Of a stretch of DNA of 64,000 bases, positions 11,736 to 24,670 are shown one piece after another. Numbering within the stretch: position 1 is the first letter of the stretch; every line of letters begins with the position of its first letter. The notes under the pieces were generated by a model that saw nothing but the letters and a program-made list of their open reading frames with translations, was not told where the DNA came from and did not search any database. Location of the stretch: contig JAVHZZ010000006.1 in the NCBI GenBank assembly GCA_036250195.1, positions 191,021,850 to 191,085,849 on the forward strand, read 5' to 3'. Made by a program: the position numbers and the translations under genes. This stretch comes from Mixophyes australis (taxonomy: Eukaryota > Chordata > Amphibia > Anura > Limnodynastidae).

Positions 11736-12001
11736 TTTAACCTTCTTTAATGACGCTGCCCAACTGCACTGGAGACTGCCAAGAACCCTGCTACCCCTTC
11801 TGTGTCTCTCTGTGAAATGGCACCGGATCTCGGTGGAGGGCGGTATTTATAGAATCCAAAACTCGCGAGATCCGACGATGTGACAATGACGTTTTGCCTA
11901 GTTTTCAGTATCGAATTCGCATGAAAGTACTGAGCCAACTCGGATAAACGATGTTTGGGTGGGCTCGGTTTTCCCAAAACTGAGCTTGAGCATCTCTATT
12001 T

Positions 12002-12596
12002 GAAGTATGATTATCCTGTAGTATGATAATGTGATTCATGTTTATAATACAACCTACATTTTCTTACACACACCACAGCTTATCCGCCAATGAATGTGTA
12101 TCCCTAGGGACTCAGATAATAGACTTTTGTTTGTTCACTAAAAGAGAGATTTATATCACAGAAGCTTTTATGATAAATATGAAGTAGAATATAGTTATTT
12201 AATGCTATCAGTGCAATGCAATGTATTTTTTAACTGTCCATCGATATCAAGATCAAGATTCTCATATACGTTGCTACCCAGACCTATACCTAATATCTCC
12301 CATCCTAAGCAGAAGATGATACGCCATATCCTCAATGCCAGCTGCACCCTCGCTGTCACAGACGATCCAGAATATATGGGCGACTTATCGCATGGAAAGT
12401 ATTATGGTCAGTGGTCAGTCAATGTGACCACATTGCCCCATCAAATTTCCGTACAGTATGGACTCCCTGGACAAACTACTATAATGCGAACCCTGCTATG
12501 TCCTGAATCTTAATACGGGGTAAAATTGTCTGTCCCCCCCCCACCTACATCACATATACCATCTTATGGCTACAAACCAAACCTCTGCCCTCCCCC
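12002..12596. other. Anonymous interval
   Basis: A frame at 12202-12513 shows no family resemblance. A C-rich run sits at about 12532-12543. Confidence 0.4.
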
Positions 12597-13813
12597 CAAA
12601 ATGGAATAAATTGCTTTTTTCCCTCAAAATTCTACACACAATACCCCATAATGACAGCGTGAAAAAAAATTTTTTTGAGATTTTTACAAATTTATTAAAT
12701 ATAAAAAGCTAAGAAATCACATGTACATAAGTATTCACAGCCTTTGACATGAAGCTCAAAATTGAGCTCAGGTACATCCTGTTTCCACTGATCATCCTTG
12801 AAATGTTCCTACACCTTCATTGGAGTCCACCTGTGGTAAATTCAGTTGATTGGACATGATTTGCAAAGGCACACACCTGTCTATATAAGGTCCCACACTT
12901 GACAGTGCATGTCAGAGCAAAAACCAAGCATGAAGTCAAAGGAATTGTCTGTAGACATCCGAGACAGGATTGCCTCGAGGCACAAATCTGGGGAAGGGTA
13001 CAGAAAAATATATGCTTCTTTGAAGGTCCCAATGAGCACAGTGACCTCCATCATCCATAAATGGAAGAAGTTCGGAACCACCAGAACTCTTCCTAGAGCT
13101 GGTCGGCCGTCTAAACTGAGCAATCGGGGGAGAAGGGCCCTAGTCGGGGAGGTGATCAAGAACTTGATGGTCACTCTGTCAGAGCTACAGCATTCCTCTT
13201 TGGAGAGAGGAGAACCTTCCAGAAGGACAACCATCTCTGCAGCAATGCACCAATCAGGCCTGTATGGAAGCCAGATGGAAACCTCTTCTTAGGAAAAGCA
13301 CATGGCAGGCCGCCTGAAGTTTGCCAAAATACACCCGAAGGAAAGGACTCAGACCATGAGAAATAAAATTCTTTGGTCCAATGAGACAAAGATTGAACTC
13401 TTTGGTGTGAATGCCAGGCGTCATGTTTGAAGAAAAGCAGGCAACTGTCATCATCAGGCCATTACCATCCCTACAGTAAAGCATGGTGGTGGCAGCATCA
13501 TGCTGTGGGGATGTTTTTCAGCTGCATGAACTGAGAGACTAGTCAGGATAGAGTGAAAGATGAATGCAGCAATGTACAGAGTACATTGCATTGAGCAAAG
13601 GATGTGAATACTTATGTACATGTGATTTCTTAGTTTTTAATATTTAATAAATTTGCAAAAATCTCAAAAAAACCTTTTTGCACATTGTCATTATGGGGTA
13701 TTGTGTGTAGAATTTTGAGGGGAAAAAAGGAATTTATTCCATCTTGGAATAAGGCTGTAACATGACAAAATGTGGAAAAAGCGAAGCGCTGTGAATACTT
13801 TCTGGATGCACTG
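12597..13813 (+). mobile_element. Tc1-like transposon, internally deleted
   Basis: Inverted ends are visible: ATGGAATAAATTGC with ACACACAATACCCCATAATG on the left, and CATTATGGGGTATTGTGTGT with TTTCTGGATGCACTG at the right end. The outermost left ~20-40 bases are lost. A transposase frame starts at ATG 12930. The region between TGTACAGAG (about 13580) and GAGCAAAGG is missing, which removes the later catalytic part. The element is non-autonomous. Confidence 0.9.
12930..13590 (+). pseudogene. Tc1-like transposase pseudogene
   Basis: The frame opens MKSKELSVDIRDRIASRHKS, with a first helix-turn-helix (GYRKIYASLKVPMSTVTSII) and the GRPSKLSNRGRR AT-hook-like linker, then a second DNA-binding region (VTLSELQHSSL). 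A frameshift near 13268 ends it after about 120 codons. In other frames ILWSNETKIELFG carries Asn where the family's first catalytic Asp (WSDE) is expected, and [13 protein letters not shown] follows. The rest of the DDE core is deleted. It cannot make active transposase. Confidence 0.88.
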
Positions 13814-13951
13814 TATATTAATACTGTTATGTATATGTTGCATTTTTGCCTTTGAAAATCCAATAAAAAAGTAAAGATAATGTTGTGTAATGTAGTGTAT
13901 TTCTCATTTTTTAGCTATTCTAATTCTAAGATAGATAGAAATGGACACTAT

Positions 13952-14258
13952 GGGCCTGAATCATTAAGGAAAGTAAGGCAAAAATGAGTATGTTTTCTCC
14001 TGGACAAAACCAAGGGATGCACATTAGATTATTATGTAACACATACGATAAATACTGGCTGTTTTTTCATGTAGCAAACAAAGACATGATAGTTTTAATT
14101 TTTACACTGAAATTTTAAGTTGATCTAGGACATGCCCTATCCCAACCATAAATCTGCCATTACATTTTAAATTTACCACCCCCTTCAATACAACATGGTT
14201 TTGCCAAGGTTCAAAGTTACTCATTTTTTTGCCTTACTTTTCTTAATGAATCAGGCCC
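13952..14258. mobile_element. MITE with GGGCCTGAATCATTAAG ends
   Basis: The ends are GGGCCTGAATCATTAAGG and CTTAATGAATCAGGCCC, flanked by TAT on both sides (13949-13951 and 14259-14261). The inner phrases CTCCTGGACAAAACCA and CATGTAGCA are shared with the copy at 2449-2704. Confidence 0.88.
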
Positions 14259-14370
14259 TATATTTTTCTACTTAGCAAACTGGGTGCTAGAGAAGTTACA
14301 ATTGCTAATATTTACACTCATACTTAAAACATACTTTACTACCCTGTTCTCAGAGTTAGCTACACACTAA

Positions 14371-14404
14371 GGGGTAAATGTATGAACCTCCGGATTTTTA
14401 CCCC
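14371..14404. mobile_element. MITE remnant with GGGGTAAATG end
   Basis: GGGGTAAATGTATGAACC followed closely by TTTTTACCCC looks like two ends of the GGGGTAAATG family with the middle lost. Confidence 0.35.
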
Positions 14405-14482
14405 TAGAAGTACTATCCTTTCAGGTGGATATTTCAATATGTTTCTTAGTCAGGATCTGGATACATTAGAGCCAAGATTAAA

Positions 14483-15475
14483 CATCATCATCATCAACAT
14501 TTATATATATATAGCACTAGCAGATTCTGTAGCGCTTTACAATTGGGAACAAACAGTAATAATACAATACTGGGTAATACATACAGACAGAGAGGTAAGA
14601 GGACCCTGCTCGCAAGCTTACCATCTATGGGACAATGGTTTGATACACAAGGGTAAGTGCAACATCATATTGAATATTTGTCCAGCTAGAATGCACAGGT
14701 TACAAAGTATTTAGTGGGCTGTATGTTCAGTCACACAACTATGTTGGTCAGAGGGTTGTTGTCTTGTGTTAGCTGTATAGAGGGTGGTAATAGGGTGACC
14801 TAAGGAGATTAAGAAGGTGGCAGAGGAATATTATAAGCTTGTCTGAAAAGGTGGGTTTTCAGAGAACGTTTGAAGGTTTGAAGACTAGAGGAAAGTCTTA
14901 TTGTGCGAGGCAGGGCATTCCACAAAGTGGGTGCAACCCGAAAAATGTCCTGTAACCAAGAATGGAAGGAAGTGATGAGAGTGGAAGACAGATGCAGATC
15001 TTGTGCAGAATGGAGGTGTCGAATTGAGAGATATTTTGAGGCAAGTGAGAAGATGTATGTCGGTGCAATTTTGTTGATGGACTTGTATGTTAGAAGAAGA
15101 ATTTTTTATTGGATTCGTTGAAAAACAGACAACCAATGTAGAGACTGACAGAGTGGCTCAGCAGAGGAAGAATGGTTTGCAAGGAAAATCAATCTAGCCA
15201 CAGCGTGCAAAATAGATTGTTGGGGCTCGAGTCTGATTTTGGAAAGACCAGTATGTACGTATTCTGGAAATGTTTTTTAGATGTATGCAGCATGTTGTAA
15301 ATATAGAGTCGATGTGGGGAACAAAGGATAGTTGCGAGTCAAGTATTACACCTAGGCAGTGAGCTTGCAGGGTGGGATTTATGATCATGTTGTCAACAGA
15401 AATAGAAATATCAGGCAGAAAGCTTCTATTGTTGGGTGGGATAAACAGATACCTATCCCCTGAGAGAAAGCTCTA
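14483..15475 (+). mobile_element. Long repeat with TAGCGCT-type terminus (truncated copy)
   Basis: It begins ATCATCATCATCAACAT, TATATAGCACTAGCAG and GTAGCGCTTTACAATTGG, and is colinear with the copy at 57297-59471 for about 1 kb, including GGTGGGTTTTCAGAGAA and GGGCATTCCACAAAGTGGG. The frame at 14903-15121 parallels one in the other copy (CAEWRC and GAILLMDL). It loses similarity at about 15475, where the LINE relic starts. Confidence 0.75.
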
Positions 15476-15483
15476 AATGGCAT

Positions 15484-18060
15484 ATGATGGAATTAGGCCC
15501 TTTTGACTCTTGGAGAAAGTCTAATGACTATACATTCTACTCTTGCTCCCACAAAACCTACTCAAAGATTGTCATGGCCCTGGGATGTACTCAAAGCTTG
15601 CAAACATTGCTCAGACCATTTGATGTTGGTGGCAGTCTTCGTCCTCCCAAGAGCTCCCAGCAGGTGCCTGGCGTGGAGACTGAATGAGACTTACAATACC
15701 ACAATTCCAAACCAGTATGGAAACTATTGTAATACTTTAATATTGATACAGCTCCTGTAACCAAACCGACTGTAACATAGGAAGAGCACAAGGCAGTAAT
15801 TAAAGCCAGAATAATTAGCTTTACTTCACATCATAAGATACAGCAAGCATTGCTGGTGTAGTCCTTAAGTAAATGTCTACGCTCATTAGAAAGAAAACAT
15901 CGGCAGACATATTCCAGCTCAGATTATAAACAACTCATAAATGTCAAAAGGGAGCTAAACAATATCTTAGCAGAACATAATGTTACTTACTCTGGCTTGA
16001 CCAGCACTTTTATCAGAGACGTAGCAAAGCCTAAGCCCAGTAGACAATAAATTGATATCTAATAAGGCATCCCAAGCTTTATGTGCTATTAGAGATAAGA
16101 GAGATACTTTATGTTATGACCTTTAACAAATTAATGGAGAGTTTAAATCATCTTACCACAGGCTGTACAACATATATAAGCAATCAACATAAGGTGACAC
16201 TCATTGAGTCAGTGCCTATTTTACAGTGACCTGTAAATTGCCTAAAGTGAACCCCTCACAGATTGAACAATTTATAACAGAATTACAGAAGAGGAAATTA
16301 AAATGGCCATTAACTCACCAAAGTACCTAGACCCTGAAAGTTTCCATTATGGTGTATTAATAGATGTTTACTGAATCTCTCATTCCATACCTAATACATA
16401 CCTGCAATAGCAGCAAAATGAGGGAATATTTCTATCCTGAGAAAACTAAAGCCAAAGTCATCCCTAAGCCTCACAAGTACCAAACCATCCGTTCTAACTA
16501 AAGGCTGAAATCATTGCTCAATACCAACCTCAACATTTTCAATAAGGTGTTGGCCAATAGGCTACACACATTATAAACCTTGATCAGATGGACTTTTTCC
16601 CTTCCCAACAAACATTAGATAACACTCAAACATTAACAAGTATTAGATTCCTTCCATGGCCCTTACATGCTGATTCCATGAGGACATTTGATAGAGTACC
16701 ATGGTTCTTTATACTCAAGACATTCTAGGAATACGAACTCAGAGGTAGCTTCCTACAGACTGTTATTGTTTTCTATCACAATCTGTCCATAGCAGCCAAA
16801 TCTAACGTCACATTTCTGCTAAACAACACAACTCAATAAAATTGTCCCCTTTCCCAATTAATATTTGTGTTAACCATAGAATGTCTGGCTTCTAGAATCA
16901 GAATTGATGCAGGCATTTCGGAAGTTGAGAGCAAAGATCGCCACTGCAAAATAACTTTAACTAAACCTTGTTAGGTTACAAAGATTAATAATCACAAATT
17001 GAAAGCGCTCTCATTCCACCTTCCTGAAAATACAAAAAAACTATTATATCTTAACTATTTTACCTTTGGAAAGCAAACTCATTCTGCTATTTGGTAGAAA
17101 CAATTACCACAACATAGGAACAAGTGTATAAAACCAAATTCCTACCTCTAATTGGCAGAGTCATGGAAGATTTATCAAAGTAGGATAAACTTTATTTATA
17201 ATGGGTAGGTAGAATTAACATTATTAAGATGAATGTTTTACTGCACCTTATTTGTTTCAGATTGTGTCCACCAGGGTGTTGGAATGGACTCTAAGCTTTT
17301 GCCAGGTGACTTGTAATATATTTATTTGGGTGGGCGGGAACACACTCTGCACAATAAAAAGAAGTGGGCAGACATTGAATTTGACTTCTTGGGCAAGTGC
17401 ACCCCTCATTACATAATTTCATCCCTTGGCTTCTTCGTACCCTCAAAAACACTAATGGTATACCAGACACCTACGATTCCCCTGGACCAATCGAAGTTTA
17501 CACTTGTCAGACTATCCATTTCTGATGACCTTGATCTGGAAACACACAGGGTCTAAGCAAGGTGTTCAAAGAGAATCCTCCCAACCTTGGACAAAGACAA
17601 ATGTTACTAGATTACAACATATTGTGTAAGATAATTTTCCACTCTCAATTGTTGAAATTCAAGAGGAAAAACAAATACCTCAAAGCAAGTTCTTCCAATA
17701 GCTTCAAATATGACATTTTACACAAACCCCCTTACTACCCCCCTCAGAAAAATTAGCCAGTCTCTAAAGGGTAATACACTTTCTCTCCCAACTAGAGAAG
17801 AGTGATTTCCTTTCTCTACCACACTATCCTGATCACTGAACATCCGTATTGTGTTCAAAGAATAGGCATGCCTCTAGACACTTGGCACAAGATCAGCTCC
17901 AGAGTGACTAAGTGCTCATTTAGCGTGGCCATCAGAGAGAATGCTTTCAAAATCTATAGCCAGTGGTCTTTAGCACCTGAACACCTACACCACGTATACC
18001 AAATAACATCCAGAGTTAGAGAAAATGCAGCTTAATTGTATCGTTCTTCTATATCTGACT
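15484..18060 (+). pseudogene. L1/Tx1-like LINE relic, endonuclease end to C-terminus of ORF2
   Basis: The broken plus-strand frames read in order: DSWRKSNDYTFYSCSHKTYS (15505) and a WRLNE end, typical of the C-terminal part of an L1 endonuclease; EEIKMAINSPK (about 16290); RTFDRVPWFFILKT, RT motif A (about 16685); and CPLSQLIFVLTIECLASRI (about 16840), the RT motif-B neighbourhood. Later short frames (17326-18035) have LINE ORF2 C-terminal character. Stops are numerous. It abuts the long repeat at 14483-15475. Confidence 0.75.
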
Positions 18061-18587
18061 GACTTGTCCCTTAATACCAAGATTCTGGTTAAGAATAATT
18101 GATATTATAGAAAATGCTACAGGAGTGTGTATCTGTCACAAAAGCTGCTAACTGTAGTTTAATGTGCAGGGATGGAACCCTGTAGCTGGTGACTGAAGAG
18201 TACTCAAAAACTGTAGGGGATGTAGCCAAAAGTTCAGCTCACGAGTAAGCAATCTAGGAGCAAATAATAATATCAGATGAATATAGCAGTGATGAAAGGC
18301 AATGTCCAGGATTCTGTAAACAGGTAGTCAGTCTGGAGCGAGATGGAGCACGTGAAACTAGGGCACATGGGTACAATAATCTGGCAAGGTCTAAACAGAG
18401 GCACAAAGGTCGTCGTTAATGATGCAGTGCCAAGCCCATTTTAGATTATCTGGTCAATGCACAAGCCAGCATAGATAGAACTTACCCAGGACAACAATGC
18501 CAAGCCCTACAATGCTCAGGACCCATGCAGACAATGTCTTAGCCTGAGGGCCAAATCAGTGAAAGTGCATGACAGGTATTTGCAGTC
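18061..18587. other. Anonymous interval
   Basis: No gene or repeat was recognised. Confidence 0.4.
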
Positions 18588-18590
18588 AAG

Positions 18591-18766
18591 GGGGTAAATG
18601 TATCAAGCCGAGAGTTTTCTGGCGGGTTTGAAAAGTGGAGATGTTGCCTTTAGCAACCAATCAGATTCTAGCTATCATTTTGTAGAATGTACTAAATAAA
18701 TGATAGCTAGAATCTGATTGGTTTTTTAAACCCGCTGGAAAACTCTCAGCTTGACACATTTACCCC
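18591..18766. mobile_element. Palindromic MITE with GGGGTAAATG ends
   Basis: The inverted ends are GGGGTAAATGTATCAAGC and CTTGACACATTTACCCC, flanked by AAG on both sides (18588-18590 and 18767-18769). The interior shares GTGGAGATGTTGCC and CAATCAGATTCTAGC with the GGGGTATATTTAC family, so the two families are related. Confidence 0.88.
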
Positions 18767-19044
18767 AAGATGTTTATAAATGTTAGCTTTAGTAGCATAT
18801 AGTATAATGCATAGGGCTAATGAAACTGAATACTGGTTTGTATTTTGAAAATACTGTTGTAGTTTGTGAAAGTACCCCCCTCTTTAACAGGCGACTACCA
18901 GGTGCCCCAGGCTTAGTAGGATGTTGAGAATAAAAAAGCTCAATGTAAGGATGGCTCCATTAATGCTAATCTAGACTGTAGCCTTTCCATGAAATAAGGT
19001 ACTGAAGTTGACCCTGAATGATCCAAGAGTCTAATATCTGGATT

Positions 19045-19740
19045 TCATGAAGATGGAGGCAATGCAGGTTTGATTTGTGACATATGAAATACAAGATGGA
19101 CATGATTAAAATAAACTGAAAGATGAAGCTTTACTACAGATGGTGATGGTCTGGATGTGACAACAAAAGTTCCCAAACATTTGTCATCTACTTTGGATGA
19201 TGGAAGTCCTGTGTTAAGGTTCCGTGTAGATAAGCAGGCCAGATCCCCTGCTGAATACACCATAGTGGGACATGAATGTTTTGATTCCTGACATTTATAT
19301 CTTTCTTTCTTGCAATTTATGGAGAATGGCAGATAGAAGTTTCCAAGTAATTGTCAAAAAACGGTTTCTGCTTGGTCGAGAAGTGCATGGCCTTATTATT
19401 AGCAAACTCAGCAGTGAGAGTAATTTGACCCAATTATCTGGTTGAAATCCTACATGGAGCCTCAGATATCACTCCAAGCATTGGTTCATTCTTTCTTTCT
19501 GGACTTTCTATTGGGAGTAATATGCCAAAGAAAAATCTAGACAAAAATGTAAGAATTTACAAATACCCCTCCAATCTTCTGCTGTAAACTGAGTCCCTGT
19601 GTCTGAACCAATGGATTCTGGACAGCCATGTAGTTGATAAATATGTTTCAAAAACAGGTGAGCTGTTTGGTGCTGATGGTAATTTCTTGAGAGGCATAAC
19701 ATATGCCATCTTAGAAGATGGCTTTGGTAGCATAAGTATA
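19045..19740 (-). pseudogene. Ty3/gypsy-like integrase relic
   Basis: On the minus strand, HIYQLHGCPESIGSDTGTQF with ICKFLHFCLDFSLAYYSQ (19508-19702) matches an integrase core around its second acidic residue. A broken middle part follows (MNQCLE, FQPDNWVK). Then GDLACLSTRNLNTGLPSSK with LVFHMSQIKPALPPSS (19045-19263) matches the integrase C-terminal barrel that leads into the chromodomain-type tail. Frameshifts separate the parts. No LTRs were identified. It is an old LTR-retrotransposon fragment. Confidence 0.8.
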
Positions 19741-20449
19741 ATATGTTTGACTAATGAAACTGCATACTGGTATGGATGGTGACAACACGGCTTTGGTTTA
19801 TGACAGTATCCCCATTTTAAGTACCATGCCTTTGCTCAAAACCCTTGGAATCCATTAACAAAGTATCATATACACTGGTTATACACATTTGCAATGCCAC
19901 TGAATATCAGTAGTCCAGAACTGGAAATAAACAAATGCCCCTTGCCAGCCATGAAGAACTGGATATGATTTATTTACTCAATGGAATATATCACCAACCT
20001 TTAAAATAATAGTCTGATCAAATTCCACAAGACCTGGAATCCATAGTACTTATTAAATTTAACATCCCTCACCTTCCAGGATCTCCATAAGAATGTGGGC
20101 TTCTCCATTTACCCCTCCTTCTTCTTATCCCCACCTCCCCCTGGTCAGATACTATATGAGAACTACTTACCTGGCAAAAAATTTGGGGACTGTGACGTTA
20201 CGCATATGTAAATTATACGCACCAACTATTGCATTCCCTGGCATGTAATGTCTGTGTTTGAAAAACAGAGATGTAAAAAATGATATATGTATATTTTGCC
20301 ATTAAGTCTACTGTTCTATTTAATTGCACCTCCAAACAAAGCTCATATATGGGTTCTTTCTTCAAAGGAAGGGGTCTATATGTATTCCTATAGGAAGAAA
20401 ATCACACCACATTGTTGATAATGCTGTGTGCTAAATTTCTCAAAAGTTG
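19741..20449. other. Anonymous interval
   Basis: No gene or classified repeat was recognised. Confidence 0.4.
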
Positions 20450-21250
20450 CATCATCCTCTGATCAGACCACCAAGGCCATGCACAAACCAATAAGCCCAC
20501 AGGGAAATAAGGGATACAGGATAGTGCTGTCATTCATTACTAATCATGCTTGATTCCAGGCAAATGCCAAATAGTGCTCTATATTGTCAGCGTGTCATGT
20601 GTATAAGGTGACCCGATCATTGAATGCAGTAGCCAAAGCCCTACCAACAAATGCAGGAGCCAAAGCTGATTGTGTAGAAGAGGATTGCAGACCAGTGAGT
20701 TCTTGATCTCCACCCATATAGCTAAATCGTTTATGTAGTGTGATTGCTCTATCTGTGACAATCGAGCTGCTCGATAATGGGAGATAATATGCGGCAATGA
20801 CAGACTCCCAACAGACTTAAATAGAACCATGTGTAGACCCCCTTCCCAATCAAAATAGCAAATGACTGTTTGTAAATTCCCTATCCCAGAAAGATCAAGC
20901 TGTATTAGAAAGTGTATTTTAGACAGTAAGGTCATCTTAATTGTGCAAATATATCTCAGCAAGGAAATATTCAACCTCAACCAATTCTGAAGAACTAAGG
21001 ATAGGGACTGGATCAGTTACACATAATCCATCCTCAATAGTTGTGAGAGGGAGGAGGAAAGAGATATCACTAAATAAGATAGAGAAGTAGATTGCCAATC
21101 AATAGAGTTATATCTATTAGAGTTATGTCTTCCCTAGAGCAGGGCCCTCTTTCTTCGAGTTCTCCTTCTACGGTTCCATAACCTTCCCAAGCTTTTGGTT
21201 GTCAGAACAAGACAATGTCCTACGGATTTCTAGGTTAATACGCATGTTAT
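20450..21250 (-). pseudogene. L1-like LINE relic, C-terminal ORF2
   Basis: A 133-residue frame (20579-20980) contains LLRYICTIKMTLLSKIHFL and IISHYRAARLSQIEQSHYI, which match the post-RT region of L1/Tx1-type ORF2 (the family's GRI.TIKM.ILP and YYQAAQLSQ motifs). No RT core was identified upstream. It is a dead fragment. Confidence 0.65.
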
Positions 21251-22370
21251 TAGCACAAAGAGCAAATATAAAGAGAAACTATGAGGTCCTGGATTGTATT
21301 ACAGATTGATAGGTCCAATTATTGTCAGGATAACCTTTATGTATCCTTTTGTGACTGTATGAACGTACCGCATGCGCGGCTTGTATGTGTATTCATTAAT
21401 CTGGACAAAGATCTCATATCTTGTATCTCTTGGCCAGAGCATCTGCCTTGCAATATGGGTGAATGCTTGAAACAAGCAAAGTCAAAGCAGAAAATAGAAA
21501 CAAAAACATTTTATCCTAAGGGGAAAATAGTTGATATGACATGACATCTATAAAAGATTAAAATAAAGTTGTAAAAATTGTAGATTTTATCTTGCCCAAG
21601 GCTCCATGTGTCACTTTGTGCCATTTAGAAAAGTATAATTTACAATTCCTATAGTACTAAAATTCTGACTCCCGACAAACCAAATCCCACATCTTTACTG
21701 GGTAATTTTCCCTGTATTTGTCACCCAAAAGATACAGTTTGGCACCATGAATCTGAGCACAAATCTAACTACCATTTACTATCTGAGGATATCTGAGGTA
21801 CCATCAACAACCAGCCCTGGTGGAGTTTTGGACAGTATGCAGGGCTAGGATGTATCAAGGTGAAATGGAACTTGTAAAAGAGAGATATAGATTGGTATAT
21901 AACAAGTATAGATTGGTCTGCATATTGATTGCATACTTTTGTAACAGATCATCAGAACCCCTTTGTGGCACAAAGTCTGTTTAGGTCATAAAACCCACTT
22001 CATGCTATAAAACATGTTCCCACTTCTTTGTAAAAATTCTGGGACCTTAGCCATGACACCTGGCTGGTGCTACGAGCCTCCATCTCCAGAACAGCACCCA
22101 CAATGGGGATACAACATGTAAAAATATGTCAAGATATTTACTCTATTTAGGTATAAACCCTCCCTATGTCAGTCTTTGTACCTAACTGTTCTACTCCATC
22201 ATAACCCTCTCGATGCAACAAACCTGTGGTCATCCACTGCTGCTATTTACATATGGCCCCATCAATTTAAGCACATAAATACCATACAGTCCTATAATCT
22301 ACCCTAAGCAATGCCATCCAACCTACCTACAGATTCTCCATGCCCAATATATCTATAATATAAATGTCTA
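21251..22370. other. Anonymous interval
   Basis: No gene was recognised. The 5' part of the LINE relic to its left may continue here but is too decayed to call. Confidence 0.35.
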
Positions 22371-22760
22371 GTGGCGTGTGTTAGTCTGTCTGTGTGTGTG
22401 TGGAAAAAATAAAACCAAGCTGCAGCGCCACCTGCTGGGCGGAGTTATACACTGACCTACTAAATTCTTAGTGTGTGTGGGAAAAAAAATTCAGAAAGGG
22501 CTGAAATTTGGTATACTATGTTTTTTTTAATTTGTTAATTTAATTTGTTAATTGTTAAAAGTGTTTATAAAGATTTTAAAAAAATATATATATATATTTC
22601 TTGAAGGAGAAGTGACAGTGGGGAGTGGTTGGTGGTTGCCGGGGGTGACAGTGGGGAGTGGTTGGTGGTTGAGGCCTGGGCTATGGCCCAAATGCATGAC
22701 AAGAACCTTTTTAACACCTTAAGTAGCTTGATTTGACTAGAATGCATGAGTATCATGCAC
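22371..22760. repeat. Unclassified repeat plus 2-unit minisatellite
   Basis: A stretch starting near GTCTAGTGGCGTGTGTTAG and containing GCAGCGCCACCTGCTGGGC looks like a dispersed repeat, though its class is not determined. At 22612-22672 a 32-bp unit (TGACAGTGGGGAGTGGTTGG core) occurs twice. Confidence 0.4.
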
Positions 22761-22789
22761 GGGTTAACTTATGTATTAATAATTTGCTT

Positions 22790-24670
22790 TATGAATTTAT
22801 TGAGGAATTAATGCTTCTGCCTTTCTAATTTAGTGATGTGCATGGGTAACAAATTTACTGGATATAATACTTAAATTAATATATTAAGCACATGGGCATT
22901 TATTTTTCATATGTCATCCCTTCTGTTTTTTTCTGGCAGAAGAATGTAAGAAGGATGAATACTCGTATAGAGATCTGTGATCTAATAACATACTGACTGA
23001 GCACACGGGTGCTTTATGGAAGCAGATCTCTATTTGAGTACCTATTGCTCCTCCATTTTCCTGGGAATAAATGGAATGGAGGAGAGAGAGAGAGATAAAA
23101 ATAGCCTCCGTTTATTTAGGATTTTGATTTACCAAGGAAGACTCTACAGGTCTTTTGTTCTTGGGTGGATGTGCAGGATATATTGCTGTTCTTAACCTGA
23201 ATTTATGATCTTTATACAGTATATTCAGTTTTTTATGAACGTGTTATGAGACAACATCAAATCGAATACAGAGTATACTAGTTATAATATAATTTCAAAG
23301 ATGCATTTGTAGTGACTGACTGGACAAATGAGCAGTACCAATTCTCTTGTTCTGTATGCCGGTAGGAATTCTCAGTATCTGTTCTCATTCTGCATCTATG
23401 ACCAAATGTACAGTGTCTATTCTTTGTGTGTTGGGAATAATTCTTAGTACCTATCCCTAGTTTACAAGCTGTTTATGACAAAATCAAATTAACGCACATA
23501 TTTAATATTTAAATAGATTAAAGGAGATGTCATCCTAAAACTATTCTTGCAGGTTTATAATAATAGTGTGCTATCAGTTTAGTATTTATTCAATTTACTC
23601 TTAATACATGAACTTTATGGTCACCAGCCTGCAGGCCATCTGAGTGCTCCTCAGACATATTTTATGATGGACTAATCTCATCTACAAACCTTATGATTTG
23701 GATAGAGTATAAGGAGTCATTTCAATGGTAAAATAAAAAAAACATAATGACGTAACATCAAATTGCTTAGCAATCTTTTTCATTGGAGCAGAATAGCATG
23801 TTTTTTCAAAACTACACTCAGTAACACCCACACTGGAAAGATACACCCACATTATGTGCTGCTTGTACAGTGCAGAGCACACTGTTATTTCTTCATCCAT
23901 AGGTTGACATCTCTACATCTTTTTAGCTAGCAAGAACATCTATCTACCCACGTTCATTTCAGTATTTTGCAAGGCCCTCACCTAAAGCTCATTTTATTTT
24001 TTTCAGGGTCACTCACCATTGAGTTTGATTGGGGAAAATGTGGGCCTCCTTGTGGATTTTGGCCCTAGGCTACACTACATAAGCACAGCACAAGTGCAAT
24101 GGAAGATAAAAAAAAATTGAAGAGTTTGTTGAGACAACAACAAAGACAAATTTACGCTATAAAACTTTAGATTAAAAAGAAAAAACTCCCTATGTTAACA
24201 AAAAGGCATGCAGTCTGCAATACATTCTCCTATTCCTTGGATATAACCATGGTACAACAAGAATACAATTAATGACACTTCCTCATTCGGTTGTTCTAAG
24301 GTAGTGGTTACTCCACAATTGGTATATATACATACAAGTTCTCAAAAAGTCCATATAGAAAAATATTAAAAAATAATATAAGTAACATGAATAAATATTT
24401 GACATACAACATATAAAAGACAAAAGGGAATAATATAATACATGTATTGAAACCAATAAAAACTTGAGACTTCCAGAACAAAAAAATGATGCGTAGAAGA
24501 AAATACTATATGCTACATCATGGTGAAAATTTTTGAGGGTAAAGTGTTGACTTAAAAGTGGCACTCCCCCAAGTATGTGAATAGAATGAATGAGTATTTG
24601 GGCTTATTTATGAATGGCCCAATTCCCTCCCGTTATTTATCGCAACAATTATGTTACACGCACATTTATT
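22790..24670. other. Anonymous AT-rich interval
   Basis: No gene or classified repeat was recognised. A short GA run occurs near 23083. Confidence 0.45.

Larger units (their letters stand above)
7791..11998 (-). mobile_element. hAT transposon, copy B (near full length, broken)
   Basis: The 5' end on the minus strand starts AGAGATGCTCAAGCTCAG (11998 downward), followed by a subterminal repeat block, the transposase remains and a 3' UTR down to about 7791. The 3' terminus is not attached. Instead the sequence runs into a coding segment of another copy (7636-7790). A sister 3' terminus lies at 5777-6338. Confidence 0.75.
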
